A DNA stretch of 6,199 nt from Acidobacteriota bacterium. Lineage in GTDB: Bacteria; Acidobacteriota; Vicinamibacteria; Vicinamibacterales; JAFNAJ01. Within the stretch, counting starts at the first letter, position 1. Each line of letters begins with the position of its first letter. The DNA lies in NCBI GenBank assembly GCA_017860085.1, contig JAFNAJ010000165.1, positions 1-6,199 of the forward strand, in the 5' to 3' direction. The notes under the pieces were generated by a model. That model ran no database searches. It was not told the origin of the DNA and worked only from the letters and a program-made list of their open reading frames with translations. Positions 1 to 5,634 of this stretch are shown piece after piece. Made by a program: the position numbers and the translations under genes.

Positions 1-481
1 CCGAGTAGCGCAGCGTGTTGAAGGCGCTTGCGCCATCGGGGTCGATCCCGCGTGGCTCGCCAAAGTAGAGCCCGCCAGTCAACTCGCGGACGATCAGCAG
101 GTCGGTGCCGGCCACCCGGTCGGGCCTGAGCGGTCCCGCGTCTTCGAGGCCTGGCCACACCTTGGCCGGCCGCAGGTTGGCGAAGACGCCCAGAGCCTTG
201 CGAATGGCGAGCAGCCCCGTCTCGGGTTTCCGGTCGCGCGGCGCGCGGTCGAACTCGGGATCGCCCACGGCTCCCAGAAAGACGGCGTCACTGGACAGGC
301 AGGCCTGGAGCGTCTCGTCGGGCAGCGGGCCCAGCCCCTGGCGAAGGGCCACCCCTCCCATCGGCTTCGACTCGAAGTGCAGCGCGACGCCGAAGCGGTC
401 CGCTGCAGCCTTCATCACGAGGACGGCGGCATCGACCACTTCGGGACCAATCCCGTCGCCGGGCAGGAGCACGATTTTCAT
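1..481 (-). CDS. leuB: 3-isopropylmalate dehydrogenase, N-terminal part (cut by left window edge)
   Basis: LeuB oxidises and decarboxylates 3-isopropylmalate to 2-ketoisocaproate with NAD+, the third step specific to leucine synthesis; it is a cytoplasmic homodimer. The 160 visible residues begin MKIVLLPGDGIGPE, the classic family start. They then show GAVGDPEFD (70-78), LLAIRKALGVFANLRP (90-105) and VRELTGGLYFGEPRG (131-145). R94, R104, R132 and Y139 occupy the substrate-binding positions known from the Thermus enzyme, with the same spacing. The second half, with the catalytic Lys/Asp residues and most of the NAD site, lies outside the window. The ATG at 481-479 is chosen because family homology starts there and a GAGGA ribosome binding site precedes it. 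The frame stays open upstream to an ATG at 559, but that extension only translates the palindromic repeats. No clear sigma-70 promoter was found in the gap upstream. Confidence 0.96.
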   Translation of the reverse strand, partial: MKIVLLPGDGIGPEVVDAAVLVMKAAADRFGVALHFESKPMGGVALRQGLGPLPDETLQACLSSDAVFLGAVGDPEFDRAPRDRKPETGLLAIRKALGVFANLRPAKVWPGLEDAGPLRPDRVAGTDLLIVRELTGGLYFGEPRGIDPDGASAFNTLRYS

Positions 482-485
482 GGCA

Positions 486-490
486 TCCTC
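486..490 (-). promoter_or_regulatory. Ribosome binding site of leuB
   Basis: The minus strand reads GAGGA, then four bases, then ATG. It supports the start at 481 over the in-frame ATG at 559, which would add 26 residues translated from the hairpin repeats. Confidence 0.7.
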
Positions 491-495
491 GGCGG

Positions 496-517
496 CGCAG
501 GGCTGAAGGCCTGCGCT
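496..517. repeat. Palindromic repeat, copy 1 (22 bp, REP-like)
   Basis: This is the first of two identical 22-bp copies, 35 bp apart start to start. Its arms CGCAGG and CCTGCG enclose the 8-nt loop GCTGAAGG. A flanking G at 495 and C at 516 extend the stem to seven pairs in this copy. In the leuB transcript the hairpin sits just upstream of the ribosome binding site. It resembles dispersed REP-type palindromes, but dispersal cannot be seen from one window. Confidence 0.85.
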
Positions 518-530
518 ACAGCGATCCCTT

Positions 531-552
531 CGCAGGGCTGAAGGCCTGCGCT
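531..552. repeat. Palindromic repeat, copy 2 (22 bp, REP-like)
   Basis: This is an exact second copy of the repeat at 496-517, in the same orientation, with a six-pair stem (531-536 with 545-550). Thirteen unrelated bases separate the copies. The pair occupies the part of the leuB/peptidase gap nearest leuB and would be transcribed as two tandem hairpins in the leuB leader. Confidence 0.85.
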
Positions 553-628
553 CCGCCATCCTACCCGTCCAGCGCTCGAGTTGCACCTCCTGTTCCGGAC
601 TCCAGGCGTCAATCCGCGATCCACTCGC

Positions 629-634
629 TATAAT
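629..634 (+). promoter_or_regulatory. Consensus -10 box of the M1 peptidase gene (possibly leaderless mRNA)
   Basis: A perfect TATAAT stands in otherwise GC-rich sequence, 11 bases before the ATG at 646. Transcription would start around 641-642, leaving only a few untranslated bases. No Shine-Dalgarno-like purine tract lies before the ATG, which fits a leaderless or nearly leaderless transcript. The -35 region at about 606-611 is poor (GCGTCA, 3 of 6 consensus bases), so the call rests mainly on the -10 box. Confidence 0.55.
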
Positions 635-645
635 CCGCCGCAGTC

Positions 646-3231
646 ATGCCTCGCATCTGTGCGCTGCTGCTCGTTGCGCTCGTCAGCCCACTGCACGCCC
701 GTGCGATTGCCGCCCCCGACACGTCACCCGCGTTGCTGGCACCGGGTGTCTCGGCTGCGCTGGCAGGCAGTCGCGCGCGCGACATCCGGAATCTCCGCTA
801 CGACATCGTGCTCCGGGTGCCCGATCGCAAGGCGGACCGCGTGGAGGGCCGGTCGACGATTCGTCTCGACTGGCGCGGCACAGGCCCGCTCGTGCTCGAC
901 TTCGATGGTTCGTCCAACCAGGTCCGTTCGGTGTTGGTCGGGGCCGTGTCGGTCGAGACCGGCCTCACGAACGGCCACCTCGTGATCCCCGCGTCGGCGC
1001 TCGTGGCCGGCGAAAACGCGGTGACGGTCGAGTTTGTCGCAGGCGACGTCCCGCTCAACCGCAACGATGAGTTCCTCTACACGGTATTCGTGCCCGCGCG
1101 CGCGCGTCAGGCCTTTCCCTGCTTCGATCAGCCCGACCTCAAGGCCCGTTTCTCGCTGACCCTCGAGATCCCCACTGGGTGGGAAGCCGTCTCCAATGGC
1201 GGCGAGGAGCGCCGCGCGACGGACGCCGCGCGCACGCTGGTTCGATTCGCCGAGACGAAACCGCTGCCGACCTACCTCTTTGCTTTCGCCGCTGGGCGTC
1301 TTCAAGTGGAGACGGCGGAACGCGAGGGTCGCACCTTCCGCATGTTCCATCGCGAGACGGACGCGACGAAGTTGGCCCGTAATCGTGAGGCCATCTTCGA
1401 TCTGCACGCGTCCGCGCTCGCCTGGCTCGAGCGCTACACCGGCATTCCCTACCCGTGGGGCAAGGTCGACTTCTTCCTCGCGCCCGCGTTCCAGTTCGGC
1501 GGCATGGAGCACGCCGGTGCCATCTTCTACAACGCGCCAGGACTGCTGCTCGACGAGTCGGCCACGAAGAACCAGGTGCTCGGGCGTGCGAGCCTCATCG
1601 CTCACGAGACGGCGCACATGTGGTTTGGCGATCTCGTCACGATGCAGTGGTTCGACGACGTGTGGATGAAAGAAGTGTTCGCCAACTTCATGGCGGCCAA
1701 GATCGTCAACCCGTCGTTCCCCGAGGTGAACCACGAGCTGCGGTTCTTCCTGGCGCACTACCCGGGGGCCTATGAGGTCGATCGGACCAGAGGGGCGAAC
1801 GCCATCCGCCAGTCGCTCGACAACCTGGCGGACGCCGGAAGCCTTTATGGCGCCATCATCTACCAGAAGGCGCCGATCATGATGCGACAGCTCGAGTTGA
1901 TTGTGGGCGAGGACGCCTTTCGCGACGGGGTGCGCACCTACCTCACCCGCCACGCGTTCGGCAATGCGACGTGGCCCGATCTCGTGGCGATCCTCGACGA
2001 GCGGTCGGAGGAAGACCTCGCCGCGTGGAGTCGGGCCTGGGTATCGGAACCCGGAAGACCGACCCTTCGCTCCTTGCTTCGCACCGACCCGGCCGGACGC
2101 GTGGCAGGGCTCACCATTTCGCAGGACGATCCGAGAGGTCGACACCTGGCCTGGCCGCAGCGTCTCGACGTTGTCCTTGGTGTCGGCGACGAGCCGCGGA
2201 TGATTCGCGCCAGCCTGCGAGCCGAGTCGGTCCTCGTCGAAGAGGCCACGGGGCTCGAAGTACCACGCTACGTGCTCGCGTGCGGTGGCGGCCTGGCCTA
2301 CGGCCTGTGTGAGCTCGAGCCCGCGTCTCGCGCGTGGCTGCTTGCGCACCTCCCGGAGGTGCCTGACCCGCTGACGCGTGGCAGCGCGCTTGTGGCGCTG
2401 TGGGACGAGATGCTCGAAGGCCGCGTCCAGCCATCGGCCACGGTCGACCTGCTCTTGCGGGTGCTCGGCGCCGAATCGGACGAACTGAACATCCAGCAGA
2501 CGCTCGGGTATCTCGGCACCGCCTTCTGGCGGTTCAGCGGCCCGGACGACCGGCAGGCTGTCGCGCCACGCCTCGAGCGCCTGCTGCGCGACGGGCTCGA
2601 CCGCGCAAGCACGAGCAGCCTCAAGGGCGCCTGGTTCAAGGCGATCACGCGCACTGCAACCACCGCGGACACCGTGGCCTGGCTCGAGCGGGTGTGGCGG
2701 AAACAGGAGCAGGTGCCGGGCCTGACGCTTGCCGTGGACGACTACTCGACCCTGGCCCTGGAGTTGGCAGTACGCGAGGTGACGGCCTGGCGCGACATCC
2801 TCGAGGAGCAGCATGGCCGCATCGAGAACGTGGACCGCAAGGCGCGCTTTGCCTTCGTGAGGCCGGCTGTTTCGGCGGAACCGTCCGCGCGCGCGGCCTT
2901 CTTCGAGAGCCTGTCGGTTTCCGAGAATCGTCGCCGCGAGCCGTGGGTGCTCGAGGCGTTGTCATTCCTTCATCACCCGCTGCGAGCCGAAGCGTCCGCT
3001 CGCTTCGTGGAGCCTTCGCTCGGCATGCTCGAGGAGATCAAGCGGACGGGCGACATCTTCTTCCCGAAGCGGTGGCTCGACGCGACCCTGGGAGGTCACC
3101 GGTCGGCCGCCGTCGCCGACACGGTTCGGCGATTCCTGGCCAGCCGTCCTGACTATCCGCCGCGCTTGCGGCAGATCGTTCTCCAGTCGGCCGACGAGTT
3201 GTGGAGGGCCAGTCAGACCCCGTGGCCGTAG
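646..3231 (+). CDS. Secreted M1-family zinc aminopeptidase (861 aa)
   Basis: This gluzincin metallopeptidase removes single amino acids from peptide N-termini. Residues 1-22 look like a Sec signal peptide: a short basic start, a hydrophobic stretch ICALLLVALV, and A-x-A cleavage options after A20 or A22, with no lipobox. The N-terminal beta domain carries the family signature around FPCFDQPD (157-164). The substrate-anchoring exopeptidase motif is GGMEH (285-289), a variant of GAMEN. The zinc site is HETAH (320-324) followed by E343 after exactly 18 residues. Y406 fits the catalytic tyrosine. The usual NEGFA around the third zinc ligand reads KEVFA, so this is a divergent subfamily with the ligand kept. 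From about 560 on, the protein is a long helical C-terminal domain, giving a length normal for four-domain M1 enzymes. Substrate preference cannot be read from the sequence. The last 19 bp overlap leuA tail to tail. Confidence 0.94.
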   Translation: MPRICALLLVALVSPLHARAIAAPDTSPALLAPGVSAALAGSRARDIRNLRYDIVLRVPDRKADRVEGRSTIRLDWRGTGPLVLDFDGSSNQVRSVLVGAVSVETGLTNGHLVIPASALVAGENAVTVEFVAGDVPLNRNDEFLYTVFVPARARQAFPCFDQPDLKARFSLTLEIPTGWEAVSNGGEERRATDAARTLVRFAETKPLPTYLFAFAAGRLQVETAEREGRTFRMFHRETDATKLARNREAIFDLHASALAWLERYTGIPYPWGKVDFFLAPAFQFGGMEHAGAIFYNAPGLLLDESATKNQVLGRASLIAHETAHMWFGDLVTMQWFDDVWMKEVFANFMAAKIVNPSFPEVNHELRFFLAHYPGAYEVDRTRGANAIRQSLDNLADAGSLYGAIIYQKAPIMMRQLELIVGEDAFRDGVRTYLTRHAFGNATWPDLVAILDERSEEDLAAWSRAWVSEPGRPTLRSLLRTDPAGRVAGLTISQDDPRGRHLAWPQRLDVVLGVGDEPRMIRASLRAESVLVEEATGLEVPRYVLACGGGLAYGLCELEPASRAWLLAHLPEVPDPLTRGSALVALWDEMLEGRVQPSATVDLLLRVLGAESDELNIQQTLGYLGTAFWRFSGPDDRQAVAPRLERLLRDGLDRASTSSLKGAWFKAITRTATTADTVAWLERVWRKQEQVPGLTLAVDDYSTLALELAVREVTAWRDILEEQHGRIENVDRKARFAFVRPAVSAEPSARAAFFESLSVSENRRREPWVLEALSFLHHPLRAEASARFVEPSLGMLEEIKRTGDIFFPKRWLDATLGGHRSAAVADTVRRFLASRPDYPPRLRQIVLQSADELWRASQTPWP

Positions 3232-4493
3232 CCGAGCTCGGGGGCGGCCGGCGCGTCGCGCCGCGGAACCCTGACGATGCGCGGACCGGGCCTGGCCTTG
3301 GCCAGCAGCGTGCCGGGTCGAAGCGCCGGCACGTCTTGCCGGACGACGCTCACGATCGCGGCCAGGTCGGCGTCTGAGACCGACTTCGTTCGATCGGCCA
3401 GCGCGATCATCTGCCGGTAAACGCGGTCCACTTCGAACCGCGTCAGTTGGAACCCGAGCTCCTCGCACCGCCGCTGCACGGCGTGACGCCCCGAGTGCTT
3501 GCCGAGCACGAGCGTCATGCGAGGAACGCCCACGTCCTCCGGGCGCATGATTTCGTAAGTGCGCCGGTCCTTGAGGACGCCGTCCTGGTGGATGCCCGCC
3601 TCGTGGGCGAACGCGTTGCGCCCGACGATGGCCTTGTTGGCCTGCACAGGCTCACCCGTGACGGCTTGCAGCAACTGGCTCGCGGCGTAGATCTCCCTCG
3701 TGTCGATGCGCGTCCGGAAGGCCGCGCGGTCGGGCCGCACGCGCGAAACCATCACGATCTCCTCGAGCGACGCGTTGCCCGCCCGTTCGCCGATGCCGTT
3801 GATGGTGCACTCGATCTGGGACACCCCGGCCCGCACCGCCGCCAGGCTGTTGGCCACGGCCAGGCCCAGGTCGTCGTGGCAGTGCGTGCTGAACAACGCC
3901 CGGTGGGCGTTGGGCACGCGCTCGATGATGGCCCGGAAGAACGCCTCGATCTCGTCCGGCGTCGAGTAGCCCACGGTGTCGGGCAGGTTGACGGTGGTGG
4001 CTCCGGCATCGATCACCCGCTCGACGACGAGGCACAGGAAATCGGCCTCGCTTCTGGTCGCATCCTCGGCCGAGAACTGCACGTCGTCGGTGTACTGCCG
4101 GGCGCGCCGAACCGCGTCGACGGCCGCTTCCACGCAGGCTTCGCGGGTGATGCGGAGCTTTCGCTCGAGGTGGAGGTCGGACGTGGCGATGAAGGTGTGG
4201 ATGCGTGGTCGCGCCGCCGGCTTGAGGGCGATGCCCGCGCAGTCGATGTCGGCGGTCGCGCACCGGCTGAGCCCCGCGATGACGGGACGCCGCACCTCGG
4301 TGGCCACCAACCGCACGGCTTCGGCATCGGCCTCCGACGCGATCGGGAAGCCCGCCTCGATGATGTCGACCCCGAGCCGCTCGAGCTCGCGGGCCATGCG
4401 GATCTTCTCGTCGACCCGCATCGAGAATCCGGGTGCCTGCTCGCCGTCCCTGAGCGTGGTGTCGAAGATAACGACGTCGCGTGTCTCCGCCAT
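3213..4493 (-). CDS. leuA: 2-isopropylmalate synthase lacking the C-terminal regulatory domain (426 aa)
   Basis: LeuA condenses acetyl-CoA with 2-ketoisovalerate to form 2-isopropylmalate, the committed step of leucine synthesis. The TIM barrel begins FDTTLRDGEQAPG (10-22), with catalytic R15 and metal ligand D16. H204 and H206 in STHCHDDLG, and N240 in GERAGN, complete the metal site. The linker carries the LeuA-type signature GRNAFAHEAGIHQDGVLKDR (291-310) and GKHSGRHAV (331-339), which argues for LeuA over homocitrate synthase. The protein ends at 426 residues, soon after the second subdomain (about 390), with a Pro/Ala/Arg-rich tail. Typical LeuA has about 510-520 residues including a leucine-binding dimer domain; that domain is absent. 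The ATG at 4493 is chosen because a GAGGA site lies six bases upstream and homology starts at once. The frame is open back to 4772, but that stretch overlaps lysR and is not LeuA-like. It is transcribed divergently from lysR and overlaps the peptidase gene by 19 bp. Confidence 0.96.
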   Translation of the reverse strand: MAETRDVVIFDTTLRDGEQAPGFSMRVDEKIRMARELERLGVDIIEAGFPIASEADAEAVRLVATEVRRPVIAGLSRCATADIDCAGIALKPAARPRIHTFIATSDLHLERKLRITREACVEAAVDAVRRARQYTDDVQFSAEDATRSEADFLCLVVERVIDAGATTVNLPDTVGYSTPDEIEAFFRAIIERVPNAHRALFSTHCHDDLGLAVANSLAAVRAGVSQIECTINGIGERAGNASLEEIVMVSRVRPDRAAFRTRIDTREIYAASQLLQAVTGEPVQANKAIVGRNAFAHEAGIHQDGVLKDRRTYEIMRPEDVGVPRMTLVLGKHSGRHAVQRRCEELGFQLTRFEVDRVYRQMIALADRTKSVSDADLAAIVSVVRQDVPALRPGTLLAKARPGPRIVRVPRRDAPAAPELGYGHGV

Positions 4494-4499
4494 GCGAGG

Positions 4500-4504
4500 T
4501 CCTC
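4500..4504 (-). promoter_or_regulatory. Ribosome binding site of leuA, inside a small palindrome
   Basis: The minus strand reads GAGGA six bases before the leuA ATG, which fixes the start at 4493. It lies inside CGAGGACCTCG (4495-4505), whose CGAG and CTCG arms could pair across GAC and partly hide the site. Confidence 0.7.
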
Positions 4505-4535
4505 GTGTTAAGGCGCCGGGCTGAACGCCGGTCCC

Positions 4536-4559
4536 GCGATCGGCAGGCAGCCGGATCGC
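4536..4559 (-). promoter_or_regulatory. Hairpin in the leuA leader
   Basis: The arms GCGATCGGC (4536-4544) and GCCGGATCGC (4550-4559) pair over nine base pairs with one bulged G at 4553. They close a five-base AGGCA loop. It is the strongest stem in the leader and has no U-tract on either side. Confidence 0.5.
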
Positions 4560-4619
4560 ACCGCCGACGGCCGGCCTCACGCCGGTGCCGGCAGGGGGCA
4601 GCCTGCCCATGAAGGCGCC

Positions 4620-4649
4620 ATTAGAGGACCTGGCACAGGGCCAAGTCAA
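4620..4649 (-). promoter_or_regulatory. Candidate sigma-70 promoter of leuA
   Basis: On the minus strand, TTGACT (4649-4644) is followed by an 18-bp spacer and TCTAAT (4625-4620); each hexamer matches consensus at five of six bases. The predicted start is near 4613. The LysR-type palindrome ends two bases upstream of the -35 box, with its centre about 50 bp before the predicted start. That geometry suits an activator. Confidence 0.6.
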
Positions 4650-4650
4650 A

Positions 4651-4675
4651 TTTATATTTCTTACTGAAACATAAA
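4651..4675. promoter_or_regulatory. LysR-type operator: 25-bp near-perfect palindrome
   Basis: The arms TTTATATTTC (4651-4660) and GAAACATAAA (4666-4675) match at nine of ten positions around the 5-bp centre TTACT. The core 4657-4669 fits the T-N11-A box of LysR-family regulators. It lies in an AT-rich island unlike the surrounding sequence, between the divergent leuA and lysR genes. This is the standard place for a regulator to control its target and itself. Confidence 0.7.
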
Positions 4676-4713
4676 TCTTGATTATCGGTATTCGATCTGC
4701 CAGAGTTCGCGCC

Positions 4714-5634
4714 GTGGATCTCGCCGAGCTGCGCGTGTTCATCGCGGTCGCCAGCGACCGGAGCTTCTCCAAGGCGGCGTCCCGCCTTCACCGCACGCAG
4801 CCCGCCGTCAGCCAGGCGATTCGACGGCTCGAGGAGGAGCTGGGCGAGCGGCTCTTCGATCGCTCGGCTCGCGACGGTCGTCTCACCGAGGCGGGCTCGG
4901 TGCTGCTCGACTACGCGCAGCGTCTCATGCGTCTCAGCGAGGAGGCGGAGGGCGCGGTGCGGGAGCTGCACGACCTCAGGCGCGGACGGGTCCTCGTCGG
5001 GGCCAACGAGGCCGGCGTGCACGGGCTGCTGCCCCTGATCGAGCGGTTTCGGGTCCGGCATCCCCAGATCATCGTTGACGTGAGACGCGTGCCGTCGAGG
5101 CGGGTGGGTGTGGAGGTGCTCCAGCGCAGCCTCGACTTCGGGGTGATCAGCTTCGCTCCAGCGCAGCACGGTCTCCACGCCATCGTCATCGGAGACGACG
5201 AGCTCGTGATGCTGACGCATCCCGCCCACCCGCTGGCGAGGCGGCGGCAGGTGAGCATGGCGGAGCTCGGCCGCCAGATCGTGATCGCGCACAACGAAGC
5301 GTCGCCCGCACGGGAGCGCGTGCTGCGCGTGTTCGAGCAGCGGCACGAGCCGCTCAACATCCAGGTGGCTCTGCCCAGCCTCGACGCGATCAAGCGCGCC
5401 GTCGAGATGAACCTGGGCGTCGCGTTGCTGCCGCGCCGGTGCGCCCTTGCTGAGATCGCCCTCGGCCAGCTGGCGGCGGTGCGGGTGGCGCAGCTGCGGC
5501 TGCATCGGAGGCTGCGCCTCGTGTACCGGTCGCCAGGCCCGCTCTCACACGCGGCCGTGGCCTTCCTCGAGGTGGCGCGGGAGACCCGCGCCGAGACGGC
5601 TCGGGACGCCGAACATCAGAAGCCGGTGATGTAG
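4714..5634 (+). CDS. LysR-family transcriptional regulator, probable regulator of leuA (306 aa)
   Basis: The N-terminus VDLAELRVFIAVASDRSFSK is a textbook LysR start. The winged helix-turn-helix follows (about 17-50), including AASRLHRTQPAVSQAIRRLE (21-40) and GERLFDR. A linker helix runs to about 88. A periplasmic-binding-protein-like effector domain covers about 91-290, with the usual MLTHPAHPLA and VEMNLGVALLP segments. Length is typical. The GTG at 4714 is preferred because family homology begins there; a TTG at 4678 would add 12 residues but falls beside the operator. The ribosome binding site is weak (AGAG at 4702-4705). The gene diverges from leuA across a palindromic operator, so control of leuA plus autoregulation is likely. 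The effector is unknown; a leucine-pathway intermediate is a reasonable guess. The last 19 bp overlap leuD. Confidence 0.94.
   Translation: MDLAELRVFIAVASDRSFSKAASRLHRTQPAVSQAIRRLEEELGERLFDRSARDGRLTEAGSVLLDYAQRLMRLSEEAEGAVRELHDLRRGRVLVGANEAGVHGLLPLIERFRVRHPQIIVDVRRVPSRRVGVEVLQRSLDFGVISFAPAQHGLHAIVIGDDELVMLTHPAHPLARRRQVSMAELGRQIVIAHNEASPARERVLRVFEQRHEPLNIQVALPSLDAIKRAVEMNLGVALLPRRCALAEIALGQLAAVRVAQLRLHRRLRLVYRSPGPLSHAAVAFLEVARETRAETARDAEHQKPVM

Larger units (their letters stand above)
4494..4613 (-). promoter_or_regulatory. Structured 5' leader of leuA
   Basis: About 120 nt lie between the predicted transcription start (near 4613) and the leuA ATG. In order of transcription they contain a GGGCAG/CTGCCC palindrome (4596-4608); a GCCGGC/GCCGGC stem with an 11-nt loop (4570-4592); a nine-pair stem with one bulged G (4536-4544 with 4550-4559); and TTCAGCCCGGCGCC (4512-4525), shared with the leuB leader but for one base. 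There is no run of leucine codons, no T-box signature and no U-tract, so it is neither a classic peptide attenuator nor a T-box. The whole leader is open in the leuA frame from an ATG at 4610. Confidence 0.45.

Noticed and set aside
482..559. Longer leuB start at 559
   Set aside because: The added 26 residues are translated from the two palindromic repeats; LeuB homology starts exactly at 481.
584..612. Candidate leuB promoter: TTGACG on the minus strand at 612-607
   Set aside because: The -35-like hexamer is good, but no acceptable -10 hexamer lies 16-18 bp downstream.
724..2814. Open frame of 696 codons on the minus strand, antisense to the peptidase
   Set aside because: It mirrors the codon bias of the GC-rich peptidase gene, has no recognisable domain, and the sense frame carries a complete metallopeptidase with all motifs.
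3213..3266. Possible terminator near the peptidase/leuA junction: CGGCGC/GCGCCG hairpin at 3249-3263
   Set aside because: It has a three-base loop, no U-tract on either strand, and lies within leuA codons, so it is not supported as an intrinsic terminator.
3447..4511. Open frame of 354 codons on the plus strand, antisense to leuA
   Set aside because: It is a shadow of leuA with low-complexity Arg/Asp/Gly/Val-rich composition and no family resemblance.
4494..4713. T-box riboswitch or leucine-codon attenuator before leuA
   Set aside because: No specifier or T-box sequence, no cluster of leucine codons and no terminator U-tract were found.
4494..4772. Longer leuA reading frame starting at 4772
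   Set aside because: The extra 93 residues overlap the lysR start, operator and promoter, and do not look like LeuA. The GAGGA site supports 4493.
4621..5505. Open frame of 294 codons antisense to lysR
   Set aside because: It is a shadow frame; the sense strand encodes a complete LysR regulator.
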